In this document: piece by piece, positions 17,257 to 24,930 of the stretch
Numbering within the stretch: position 1 is the first letter of the stretch
Layout of the letters: each line of letters begins with the position of its first letter
Origin: Ectopseudomonas khazarica
GTDB lineage: Bacteria > Pseudomonadota > Gammaproteobacteria > Pseudomonadales > Pseudomonadaceae
Length of the DNA stretch: 64,000 nucleotides
NCBI RefSeq assembly: GCF_004521985.1
Contig: NZ_SBHZ01000007.1
Coordinates: 62,001 to 126,000, forward strand
Direction: 5' to 3'
Made by a program: the position numbers and the translations under genes
The notes under the pieces: model-generated
The model's database searches: none
Told to the model about the DNA's origin: nothing
Seen by the model: only the letters and a program-made list of their open reading frames with translations

Positions 17257-18624
17257 ATGCAATTCGCCCACCCTCAGGAAGCCCACGACTTCCTCGAACG
17301 CCACCCCGAGGTGCGCAGCATCGAACTGATGCTGATCGACGCCAATGGCATCCCGCGCGGCAAGCTGCTGCACCGCGACGAACTGCTGGCCATCTACGAG
17401 AACGGCCGGCCGCTGCCCAGTTCGATCCTGTCGCTGACCCTCCAGGGCGAGGACGTCGAGGCCAGCGGCCTGGTCTGGGAAGTGGCCGACGCCGACTGCT
17501 GGACCTACCCGCTGCCCGGCAGCCTGACCCTGCAACCCTGGCGCACCGTGCCCACCGGCCAGCTGCAGGTGAGCATGCACCCGACCCAGGGCCTGCCAGC
17601 CACGCCGGGCGACCCGCGCCACGTGCTGGTGCGGGCCATCGACGCGCTCAAGGCCGACGGCTATCACCCGGTGATGGCGGTGGAGCTGGAGTTCTATTTG
17701 CTGGACAAGCAGCGCGACGCCAATGGTCGCCCGCAGCCTGCCGTGCAGATGAACGGCGTGCGCCCGCAGGCGCCACAGGTCTACGGCGTCTACGAGCTGG
17801 AACAGCTACAGCCGTTCCTCGACGACCTCTACGCCGCCTGCGAGGTGCAGGGCCTGCCGGTGCGCACGGCGATCTCCGAATACGCACCGGGCCAGCTGGA
17901 GCTGACCCTGGAGCACCGTTTCGACGCCCTGCAGGCCGTCGATGAAGGCGTGCGCTACAAACGCCTGGTCAAGGGCGTGGCCAACAAACACGGCTTGCAG
18001 GCCTGCTTCATGGCCAAGCCCTTCGGCGACCTGGCCGGCAGCGGTCTGCACATGCACGTCTCGCTGGCCGACGAGAGCGGCAACAACCTGATGGCCAGCG
18101 ACGACCCGCAGGGTACGCCGCTGCTGCGCCACGCCATCGGCGGCATGATGGCCACGCTCGACGATGCGCTGGCGATCTTCTGCCCCAACGCCAACTCCTT
18201 CCGCCGTTTCCAGGCCAACAGCTATGCACCGCTGGCCAAGAGCTGGGGGGTGAACAACCGCACCGTGTCCTTCCGCGTGCCGGGCGGGCCGGCCCACAGC
18301 CGTCATGTCGAACACCGCATCTGCGGCGCCGATGCCAACCCCTACCTGGCGGCGGCCGCGATTCTCGCCGGCATCCACAAGGGCATCCGCGAACAGATCG
18401 ATCCGGGGGCGGCCATCGTCGGCAACGGCTACGAACAGGCCCGCGAAACGCTGCCCACGGATTGGCTTACCGCCCTGCGCAACCTGGAAGGTTCAAGCTG
18501 GGCGCGCGAAGCGCTGGGCGAGGACTTCCTCAAGGTGTTCCTGGCGATCAAATGGGCCGAGTACCGCCAGTTCATGGGCGAAGTGAGCGAACAGGACTGG
18601 CGCTGGTACCTGAGCCACGCCTGA
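17257..18624 (+). CDS. Glutamine synthetase family ligase, PuuA-like (gamma-glutamyl-amine synthetase)
   Basis: 455 residues, the size of gamma-glutamylputrescine synthetase. It has the N-terminal beta-grasp domain (IELMLIDANGIPRGKLL) and the catalytic barrel with metal and substrate residues in VELEFYLLD, ISEYAPGQLELTL, GSGLHMHVSL, the ATP-site RRFQANSYAPLAKSWGVNNR, and EHRICGADANPYLAAAAIL. It probably joins glutamate to an amine using ATP, the first step of PuuA/Pau-type amine catabolism. The linked aminotransferase and GntR regulator suggest a dedicated pathway, but the usual oxidase, dehydrogenase and gamma-glutamyl hydrolase partners are absent here. The substrate cannot be read from sequence. 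Confidence 0.88.
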   Translation: MQFAHPQEAHDFLERHPEVRSIELMLIDANGIPRGKLLHRDELLAIYENGRPLPSSILSLTLQGEDVEASGLVWEVADADCWTYPLPGSLTLQPWRTVPTGQLQVSMHPTQGLPATPGDPRHVLVRAIDALKADGYHPVMAVELEFYLLDKQRDANGRPQPAVQMNGVRPQAPQVYGVYELEQLQPFLDDLYAACEVQGLPVRTAISEYAPGQLELTLEHRFDALQAVDEGVRYKRLVKGVANKHGLQACFMAKPFGDLAGSGLHMHVSLADESGNNLMASDDPQGTPLLRHAIGGMMATLDDALAIFCPNANSFRRFQANSYAPLAKSWGVNNRTVSFRVPGGPAHSRHVEHRICGADANPYLAAAAILAGIHKGIREQIDPGAAIVGNGYEQARETLPTDWLTALRNLEGSSWAREALGEDFLKVFLAIKWAEYRQFMGEVSEQDWRWYLSHA

Positions 18625-18681
18625 GTCTGGGACGTGGATGAACACCATTGAGGGACTGTGTCACATCCTGCTCGATGGCGG

Positions 18682-18710
18682 TTGACCCGAGAGTGCCGGA
18701 ACCTTCTAAT
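18682..18710 (+). promoter_or_regulatory. Candidate sigma-70 promoter upstream of the YgiB-like gene
   Basis: TTGACC (18682-18687) and TCTAAT (18705-18710) with a 17-bp spacer, 31 bp before the chosen ATG. The position and spacing fit a housekeeping promoter. Confidence 0.5.
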
Positions 18711-18741
18711 TCCTTCCCTCTGCGCTAAACATGGAATGTTT

Positions 18742-19545
18742 ATGTCTACCGCCAAAGATCCATCGGCACCTGCTACGTCATCCCCTGCCCCAATGCATAT
18801 CGCTGCTCGACGGCAAAAACGCGCCGGGGTGCTCACCCTCAGCCTCATGGGGGTTACGCCTCTGGTTTTGCTGGCCTGGGATCCGATGTACCGCGACGTG
18901 CAGGTATTCCAAAACCTGGCAAGCTGTGAACAGAGCACTGGACTACCCACCGAGAAATGCAAACAACTCCGCGACGAGGCATGGCGCCGCACGACTCAGC
19001 TGGCGCCAAGCTACGCCAGCTTTTCGGCCTGTGAACGCGAGTTCACGCGCATCGATAACAACTGCAAGATAGGTGTGTGGTGCGCGGCCCAAGCAGTGAC
19101 GAACTGTTCACTGGGGGACGACGGCCTGGCCCGCCCGGTACCAGCTGCCTTTCTCGTCAGTCGCGGACTGGTTGGGCAAATGCGCGGTAGCGAACCCGTC
19201 GACTGGACCGAAGTCGGTGCCGATGAGTTGCAACCGGTTTTCGGGATGACCGAAGAAACCATCTACGGCAGCAACAGCAGCGCCTATACCAGCAACTACT
19301 ACGGTGCTCACTACGCCTATGCTGGCCGCAATCTGCTTCTGTTCACCAGCCAGGGGCAATATCTGGGTCATCAGAACAACCGACAGCTCAGCAGTCAACT
19401 CAACCTGCACCGCAGCCACCTGCAAGCCTCCAGCTATACCCAACAATTTCAGGGGAATCAGCTGCCAGCACGTTTCCAGGGTAGCGCCAGCCGTGGCGGG
19501 TTTGGTGCGACGGCTCGCAGCAGCATGGCGATGGCCAGTGGGTAA
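18742..19545 (+). CDS. DUF1190 (YgiB-like) envelope protein
   Basis: 267 residues. Basic N-terminus, one hydrophobic segment (GVLTLSLMGVTPLVLLAW), then a Cys-containing domain (VQVFQNLASCEQSTG, CKQLRDEAWRRTTQLAPSYASFSACEREF) that matches the YgiB pattern 'YQNADDC...C...A..DAP.YA....C...F'. A Ser/Gln/Asn-rich tail ends SRGGFGATARSS, close to the YgiB C-terminus (TRGGFGES). In E. coli ygiB precedes ygiC, and a YgiC-like gene lies convergently 1.6 kb downstream here. The start at 18742 is weakly supported (GGAA upstream); an ATG two codons earlier is possible. Function unknown, probably membrane or envelope. Confidence 0.75.
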   Translation: MSTAKDPSAPATSSPAPMHIAARRQKRAGVLTLSLMGVTPLVLLAWDPMYRDVQVFQNLASCEQSTGLPTEKCKQLRDEAWRRTTQLAPSYASFSACEREFTRIDNNCKIGVWCAAQAVTNCSLGDDGLARPVPAAFLVSRGLVGQMRGSEPVDWTEVGADELQPVFGMTEETIYGSNSSAYTSNYYGAHYAYAGRNLLLFTSQGQYLGHQNNRQLSSQLNLHRSHLQASSYTQQFQGNQLPARFQGSASRGGFGATARSSMAMASG

Positions 19546-19548
19546 TCA

Positions 19549-20412
19549 ATGATGTGGTTACGAATTGGACTGTTGCTCGGCTGCCTGCTTTCCACCTCGA
19601 TCTCCCAGGCGGACGACCTGGACAGCAGTATTGGTACCGCCAATGCGCTGCTCGATGACCTGCACCGGCTCATTGCCGAAAACCCCGCCAAGTTGCGAGT
19701 ACGCCTGCCGAACAGCACTGAATGGGTAAACCTGAAGCCGCTTGGCCTTGCACCTGCCTGCCTCGCACCGGTGCTGGTGCACCCCTCAGCCCCGCAACGA
19801 GCACTGACGCAGTGCAGCGGCATGCAGATGACCAAGCTTGGGCCGGTTTTCATGACGGCCTCGATCTTCTGGACTTATGACAATGGCTGGGAGCTTGGCC
19901 AGGTGCTGCGGTTGCAGGTGAAGGGCTTCACTCGTGAGAGCAATCACACCGACGATGCAGACCTGAGCAAAGAGCCCCCCATGATTCAGGCCCTGGCGGC
20001 CGCCGAATCGCCCGAACTGAAAAAACTGGCAGGCCTCTGGGCCACGCTGCAAAAACAGCGTTTGCCGGCCCGGACAGACAAACAGTGGGGAGCATCTGAA
20101 CCCTGGCCCATGAATCTGCTGGCGTTACATGAGGATGGCCGAGTCAAACTGAGCGGGTTGCGTCTGGCAGGACTGCATACCTGGCAGAGCTGGTGGGCAG
20201 AGCAACCCAGAACGGAGGGAATCAGGGCGCTGGTCGGGGTAGAGATACAGCAGGGAGGCAAGTCGCCTGCTCTGCAGGTGGGCGAGCTGTCCCTGGCCAA
20301 GGTGCCATTCGCGGTGGTGTTGCTACCAGCCGATCAGCAACCTAGCGAAGAGCTGCCGTTGTGGCAGGACGAGAATTGGCAATTGTTGATGGTACGCACC
20401 GATGGCAAATGA
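19549..20412 (+). CDS. Secreted protein of unknown function in the ygiB/ygiC cluster
   Basis: 287 residues with a Sec signal peptide (MMWLRIGLLLGCLLSTSISQA-DD). The mature part is a mixed alpha/beta protein with two Cys (APACLAP, LTQCSGM) and blocks ESPELKKLAGLWATLQKQ and MNLLALHEDGRVKLSGLRLAG. I do not recognise a family. It begins 3 bases after the YgiB-like stop and overlaps the next gene by 11 bp, so the three are almost certainly one transcript. A periplasmic partner of the YgiB/YgiC system is a reasonable inference. Base composition is less GC-rich at third positions than the window average. Confidence 0.7.
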   Translation: MMWLRIGLLLGCLLSTSISQADDLDSSIGTANALLDDLHRLIAENPAKLRVRLPNSTEWVNLKPLGLAPACLAPVLVHPSAPQRALTQCSGMQMTKLGPVFMTASIFWTYDNGWELGQVLRLQVKGFTRESNHTDDADLSKEPPMIQALAAAESPELKKLAGLWATLQKQRLPARTDKQWGASEPWPMNLLALHEDGRVKLSGLRLAGLHTWQSWWAEQPRTEGIRALVGVEIQQGGKSPALQVGELSLAKVPFAVVLLPADQQPSEELPLWQDENWQLLMVRTDGK

Positions 20413-21181
20413 TGAGCAGAACCTTGCAGTGGCAGGCGCAGAAGAATTCTTCGCCCCCCTCCCGCGCATCGTGCAAGTCGATCAGGCAAACGGCTGCGTC
20501 ATGCTGGTCGGAGCCACGCACGGCTTGACCCTGATGCTGTGCTGCCTGATACCACTATTGCTCGGGCTGATGCTCGCCGCTCAGTTGGCCCTCGATTTTC
20601 TGCCCTGGCCCATAGGCAATTATGAACTGACGCTGCTGGTGTGGACCGCTCTTTGGCTGGCCTTTCTGGTCTACAGCTTGTGCTACGGCGCTTATGTAGA
20701 GACCTATCTGTTCAGCTCGCAGCGGCAACGGCTGTGGCACCTGAACAGTGGCGAGACCCTCGACCTGAAGGCGCTGGCCGAACTGTCGCGTACCCGCGAG
20801 TCGACACAGGATCCTGCCACCCTCGAACTATCGCCGCAGGAGCGTCTGTTACCGACGTCCGCCGAGCACCTGCTGCTGCTCGACTGGCAACAGACACAGA
20901 ATCTGCCGCCCTACAGGCCTAGTTCGCTGCTTTCCTACTTGCGCAGCTTCTGGAGCACAGATGCCTGGTGGCTAATGGGCGTAACAATAGGTATCTGCCT
21001 GCTGGTAACCCTATTGGCCGTTGGCTCGCTGACAGCTCTGTTCCTGGCAGTATTGGCCCTGGCAGTGGCCTGGCTAGCCAGCGCCCTGGCCGGCTTCAGC
21101 CTGCAGCACCAGGCATCGAAGCGCGCCAAGGCACTGCTGGGCGAGCGCTCAATCGAGGATGTAATGCGGGACGAAGCGTGA
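20402..21181 (+). CDS. Unrecognised membrane protein in the ygiB/ygiC cluster
   Basis: 259 residues. Two membrane helices near the N-terminus (about 40-62, LTLMLCCLIPLLLGLML, and 75-100, LTLLVWTALWLAFLVYSL), an 80-residue soluble loop (ALAELSRTRESTQDPATLEL), then two close hydrophobic segments (WWLMGVTIGICLLVTLLAVGSL and FLAVLALAVAWLASALAGF) and a basic tail. No family recognised. It overlaps the upstream secreted gene by 11 bp. Its 3' end overlaps the convergent YgiC-like gene by 33 bp, so transcription of the two units must interfere or be coordinated. Confidence 0.72.
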   Translation: MANDEQNLAVAGAEEFFAPLPRIVQVDQANGCVMLVGATHGLTLMLCCLIPLLLGLMLAAQLALDFLPWPIGNYELTLLVWTALWLAFLVYSLCYGAYVETYLFSSQRQRLWHLNSGETLDLKALAELSRTRESTQDPATLELSPQERLLPTSAEHLLLLDWQQTQNLPPYRPSSLLSYLRSFWSTDAWWLMGVTIGICLLVTLLAVGSLTALFLAVLALAVAWLASALAGFSLQHQASKRAKALLGERSIEDVMRDEA

Positions 21182-22312
21182 GCTGTCCTGCGTGATGGCG
21201 CTACGATCTTCGCGAATACCTATACCCACTGGCTGGCCGCCGACCAGCCAACTACCGATGATAGGGTGCTGCCCATCCATGCAGGGCGGCGGGCACCAGG
21301 CCTGCAGAATAGCCGGCCCCTGATCGTAGGGGCCCGGCACAACAAGCTCCACCCCGCTGTCGCTCTCCACTTGGATATTCGCCCCCTCGCGAGAGAAGAA
21401 GGGCTTGCGTACCCAGCGCTGTCCCAGCTGGCTCATGTCCGCTTCATCGGCAAAACATGCAGGAAGCAAGTTGGGGTGGCCGCGGTGTCGTTGCCAGAGC
21501 AAGGGCAATATGGCCTTGTTTGAGAGCAGGGTCTTCCAGGCGGGCTCGATGAAGCGTGTGCGACTCTCAAGCAGATGGCGGGAGAAGTCCTCCTCGAGCA
21601 ACCACTCCCAGGGGTAGAGCTTGAATAGCTGGATCAGCGGCTGATTATGCAGATCGACGAAGCCCTTGCCGGGTAAATGGCCGATATCGTCGATATACAA
21701 AAGCTGTGGCTGCAGGCCGGCCTGGTTAGCGCAGTCCGCCAGGTAAGTGAGGGTTCCCTCGTCTTCAATATGGTCGCGGCAGCAGGCCAGGTGGAAGGGT
21801 TGGCCTGCCAGGCCGATACGTTGCAGCCGCTCGATCAGTGCCTCCTGAACCAGGTTGTACTGATCTGCCCGTTCCGGCAGCAAGCCACGCTCACGGCACT
21901 GCTCCAACCATACCCATTGAAAGAAAGCCGCCTCGTAGAGGCCGGTTGGGGTATCGGCATTGTACTCATAGAAGCGCGCCGGCCCCTGGCCGTCGTAGGT
22001 CAGATCCATGCGCCCATACAACGCTGGCTCGCGTGAGCGCCAGCTATCTCTGATCAGCGTCCAGTGTGCTTCGGGCACCGCCATCCGCCGCAGCAGAACC
22101 TCGCTTTCCACTGCCTCCTCGACCAGTGCCATGCACATGGCCTCGAGCTCTGCTGTGGGGGTTTCTATATCGTCTTCGATCTGGCGCAGGCTGAAGCGGT
22201 AACAAACGTTCTCATCCCAGTAGGGTTCTCCGCCGATGGAATGGAAGTGAAAGCCGAGTGCCGTAGCTTGCTCGCACCAATCCTGGCGCGGAGTGATGGA
22301 ATGTCGCTGCAT
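21149..22312 (-). CDS. Glutathionylspermidine synthase family ATP-grasp protein (YgiC-like)
   Basis: 387 residues, matching E. coli YgiC (386). It carries the preATP/ATP-grasp signatures of the GSP_synth family: YGRMDLTYDGQGPARFYEYNADTPTGLYEAAFFQW, LVQEALIERL, LLEEDF, ILPLLWQRH, KPFFSREGANIQV (ATP-binding Lys) and a C-terminal WLVGGQPVGIGIREDRS. It lacks the amidase domain of bifunctional Gsp. E. coli YgiC binds and hydrolyses ATP but shows no confirmed glutathionylspermidine synthesis, so the acceptor is unknown. It is convergent with the YgiB-containing unit rather than in the ygiBC order. The longest frame starts at ATG 22312. Confidence 0.88.
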   Translation of the reverse strand: MQRHSITPRQDWCEQATALGFHFHSIGGEPYWDENVCYRFSLRQIEDDIETPTAELEAMCMALVEEAVESEVLLRRMAVPEAHWTLIRDSWRSREPALYGRMDLTYDGQGPARFYEYNADTPTGLYEAAFFQWVWLEQCRERGLLPERADQYNLVQEALIERLQRIGLAGQPFHLACCRDHIEDEGTLTYLADCANQAGLQPQLLYIDDIGHLPGKGFVDLHNQPLIQLFKLYPWEWLLEEDFSRHLLESRTRFIEPAWKTLLSNKAILPLLWQRHRGHPNLLPACFADEADMSQLGQRWVRKPFFSREGANIQVESDSGVELVVPGPYDQGPAILQAWCPPPCMDGQHPIIGSWLVGGQPVGIGIREDRSAITQDSSRFVPHYILD

Positions 22313-22458
22313 GGAACGTCCGTGTAGTGCCCTGAAAAATGGGTCGCCATTCTAGCGCCAGCCTGTACCTTGATTGTTGATCAAGACGGCAACTCAGCGA
22401 CGGCATCGCTCGACGGCCCATGCTCTCCACACATTGCGGTAATGGTCCCCTCTGCGCA

Positions 22459-23169
22459 TCACCGACTCACCTTGATGTACCCGCCCGCCACGCTGATGCC
22501 CATGCCGCCGTAGTCCTGACAGCCGTCGTCGAACACCTCCAGCACGCGCAGGGCGATGCCTTCGCGCAGCAGCTGCACGGCGCAACCGGCGCCCAGCTGG
22601 GCGTCCTGCAGTGTCATCGCGGCGCCATCGCCGTGCAGGCGACCGTCCAGCTTGCCGATGGCTGCCGGGCCGTATTCCTCCACCCGCGCCCCGGCGCGCA
22701 GCGGCGAGAAGCGGGCGCGATAGCCACCCTGCGGGTCGGCGCTGATCTGCAGCTCGCTCCACACCGCCTGGCCGCCGTAGCGCAGGTAGCGACCCTGGGG
22801 ACTGGCGGCCAGCGCCTGGTAATCCAGCGCCTCGGCCACCTTGCCCAGGTGCAGGCGGGTCGAGGCGCCGTTGAGCTGCCTGTCCAGGGCCACGCCCAGC
22901 CAGGCCCGCGCCATGCCGGCATCGCCAGCGCGCAGGTTGGCCAGGATCAGGTTGTTCAGGGCCAGTTCCAACTGTGCCGAGTCACCCTGCTCGACACGTC
23001 GTAACTGACGCTCGAACGCTTCGATGGCCGGCGCATACTGGCCGGCCTGGTAGGCGGCCGTGCCGCGCTGGTTGCACTGCACCACGGTGGCGCAGTCCTC
23101 GGTTGCCTGCGCACTGCCGGCGACGGCAAGCAGCAGGGACAGGTACAGACGTTTCGAGCGGATTGGCAT
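22459..23169 (-). CDS. Secreted TPR-like protein of unknown function
   Basis: 236 residues. The start at 23169 is favoured: AAGG lies 9 bases upstream and it leads directly into a signal peptide (KRLYLSLLLAVAGSAQA-TE). The mature N-terminus has one tetratricopeptide-like unit (CNQRGTAAYQAGQYAPAIEAFERQL, then LALNNLILANLRAGDAGMARAWLGVAL). The C-terminal half is a beta-rich domain that I do not recognise (RYLRYGGQAVWSELQI, DDGCQDYGGMGISVAGGYIKV). Probably periplasmic. Alone in the leftward direction behind the YgiC-like gene, with a 146-bp spacer, so it may have its own promoter. Confidence 0.7.
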   Translation of the reverse strand: MPIRSKRLYLSLLLAVAGSAQATEDCATVVQCNQRGTAAYQAGQYAPAIEAFERQLRRVEQGDSAQLELALNNLILANLRAGDAGMARAWLGVALDRQLNGASTRLHLGKVAEALDYQALAASPQGRYLRYGGQAVWSELQISADPQGGYRARFSPLRAGARVEEYGPAAIGKLDGRLHGDGAAMTLQDAQLGAGCAVQLLREGIALRVLEVFDDGCQDYGGMGISVAGGYIKVSR

Positions 23170-23273
23170 GGATGGCATCCTTGCAACAGGAAGTGGCGAG
23201 TCTAGTTTGAATCTTGCATCCCCAGGGCCGACGGGCCTTACTCTCAGCAGCCCCACACGTACTCGGAGCCATG

Positions 23274-23759
23274 ATGGAAGCCGGAACCGCGCAACTGACG
23301 ATGACCGTACTGATGACCCCGGACATGGCCAATTTCTCCGGCAATGTCCACGGCGGCACCCTGCTCAAGTACCTCGACGAGGTGGCCTACGCCTGTGCCA
23401 GCCGCTACGCGGGGCGCTACGTGGTGACCCTGTCCGTGGACCAGGTGATCTTCCGCGAGCCGGTACACGTCGGCGAGATGGTCACCTTCCTCGCCTCGGT
23501 CAACTACTGCGGGCGCACCTCGATGGAGATCGGCATCAAGGTGATCACCGAGAACATTCGCGAACGCTCGGTGCGCCACACCAACAGCTGTTTCTTCACC
23601 ATGGTGGCGATGGACGACCAGGGACGCCCGGCAGCGGTGCCCGAACTGCAACCGGACACCCCGGACGGCTTGCGCCGCCAGCGCCAGGCCGCACAGCGCC
23701 GGCAGATCCGCGAGGAGCTGCAGTTGCGCTACAAGGCACTGAGCGAGGAAAAGGCCTGA
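23274..23759 (+). CDS. Acyl-CoA thioesterase, hotdog fold (YciA/BFIT-like)
   Basis: 161 residues. Hotdog thioesterase signatures: MTPDMANFSGNVHGGTLLKYLDEVAYACASRYA (Asn-x-x-His-Gly-Gly and the catalytic Asp), VVTLSVDQVIFREPVHVGEMVTF and a C-terminal helix rich in Arg/Gln. It hydrolyses acyl-CoA in the cytoplasm; chain-length preference is not visible. Of two adjacent ATGs, that at 23274 has GGAG 5 bases upstream and is preferred over 23271. It is divergent from the TPR-like secreted gene. Confidence 0.88.
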   Translation: MEAGTAQLTMTVLMTPDMANFSGNVHGGTLLKYLDEVAYACASRYAGRYVVTLSVDQVIFREPVHVGEMVTFLASVNYCGRTSMEIGIKVITENIRERSVRHTNSCFFTMVAMDDQGRPAAVPELQPDTPDGLRRQRQAAQRRQIREELQLRYKALSEEKA

Positions 23760-23784
23760 GCACGTCCTGCCAGAGGCCGCGCCT

Positions 23785-24318
23785 TCAGTCGTGGCCGATG
23801 TAGAACAACAGTTCGCGGCGCCGCGGATGGTCCTTGAGCCACTCGCGAATCTCGTCGGCACGGGCAATCGCCTCCTCCCCCGCGATGCGCGTGAAGCGCT
23901 CGCGCCGCGCCTGCTCGCTGGCCTGCTGACGCACCTGGCGCTGCCAGGCCTCGGTGAAGATCGCCGGCATGCGGTGGCTCAGCTCCAGCGCCTTGAGCAG
24001 CTGCCACTCGCCGCTGTCGAGCCAGGCCTCGTCACAGGTGCCGCAGAGGTCGAGACGGTTGGCACGGGTACCGCTGATCTGAAACTTGCTCATCAGCTTG
24101 GCGCACTTGGGGCAGCTCAGGGCGTGGCTGGACTCGCCCACTTGTTCCTCGGCGGCCAGTGTCGCCACACCCTCCTGCTCCGGCTGGCGCTCGGCCCAGT
24201 CGCGGTAATGCAGCAGGCTGACCAGGGTGCCCGAGCACTGCGGGCAACCATGGCCCAGCAGGCCGTCTTCGAGTTTCGCCGGTTGCAGGCGGCTGGTGCG
24301 GCAGGCGGGGCAGTGCAT
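23785..24318 (-). CDS. Zinc-ribbon (zf-TFIIB-type) protein
   Basis: 177 residues with three Cys pairs. The first two are MHCPACRTS and HGCPQCSGT at the N-terminus; LSCPKCAKLM and LDLCGTCDEAWLDSGEW then form the typical zf-TFIIB ribbon, with its DxGEW ending. The C-terminal half is a charged helix (VRQQASEQARRERFTRI, EWLKDHPRRRELL). Proteins of this family are common in Pseudomonas, and their role is unknown. It is convergent with the thioesterase gene, the stops being about 26 bp apart. Confidence 0.8.
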   Translation of the reverse strand: MHCPACRTSRLQPAKLEDGLLGHGCPQCSGTLVSLLHYRDWAERQPEQEGVATLAAEEQVGESSHALSCPKCAKLMSKFQISGTRANRLDLCGTCDEAWLDSGEWQLLKALELSHRMPAIFTEAWQRQVRQQASEQARRERFTRIAGEEAIARADEIREWLKDHPRRRELLFYIGHD

Positions 24319-24439
24319 GGTGACGTCCTTTTCCAGTTGAATGCGCGCACGCTAATGCACAGCCGACACAAGGGCAAGTTGGTAGCTGAGAACTGCTTGG
24401 CGGATAGGCTAAGCTCTGTCTCCCGAAGTCGGAGTCACC

Positions 24440-24835
24440 ATGATCAACCTGTTCGATGCATTCCTGTTGATACTGTTCGCCGCCGTCTGCGCCTGGCTGT
24501 GGCGCGGCCACGGCATTCGCGAGCGGGCCCTGCAACTGGCCAAGCAGCATTGCGCCAAGCTCGATGTGGAGCTGCTGGACGGTGCCGTGGCGCTGCGCCG
24601 CCTGGCCATCCAGCGCGACGCCAGGGGCCACCGCCGGCTGGCCCGGCTCTACGACTTCGAGTTCACCGTCACCGGCGAGCAGCGCCTGCGCGGGCAGATC
24701 AGCATGTTCGGCGCACACCTCGGGCGCATCGAGCTGGAGCCGCACCCGGTTCTGGAGCCGCAGCCCGAGCCGGTTTCGGTGCAGCATCCGGGCAACGTCA
24801 TCCGCCTGGAAGACTGGCGCCGCAAGGCGCAGTAA
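24440..24835 (+). CDS. DUF3301 membrane-anchored protein
   Basis: 131 residues. The N-terminal transmembrane helix (LFDAFLLILFAAVCAWLW) is followed by the DUF3301 signature RERALQLAKQHCAKLDVELLDGAVALRRL and LYDFEFTVTGEQRLRGQISMFG, then a Pro/Glu-rich tail (LEPHPVLEPQPEPV) and RLEDWRRKAQ. GGAG sits 7 bases before the ATG. Function unknown; the protein is widespread in gammaproteobacteria. It is divergent from the zinc-ribbon gene. Confidence 0.85.
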   Translation: MINLFDAFLLILFAAVCAWLWRGHGIRERALQLAKQHCAKLDVELLDGAVALRRLAIQRDARGHRRLARLYDFEFTVTGEQRLRGQISMFGAHLGRIELEPHPVLEPQPEPVSVQHPGNVIRLEDWRRKAQ

Positions 24836-24861
24836 GGCAGCGCGCAGCCTTGATCCCGGGC

Positions 24862-24908
24862 GCCGGCTTGCCAGCGATACCGTGCCACTCGATCGCCGGC
24901 AAGCCGGC
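24862..24908. repeat. REP inverted pair (GCCGGCTTGCC / GGCAAGCCGGC type)
   Basis: GCCGGCTTGCCAGCGAT and its near-perfect inverse ATCGCCGGCAAGCCGGC are separated by 13 bp, between the ends of two convergent genes. This is a second REP class, distinct from the CTTCAGCCGC class elsewhere in the window. Confidence 0.8.
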
Positions 24909-24930
24909 TCCTACATGATGCGGAGCCCCA

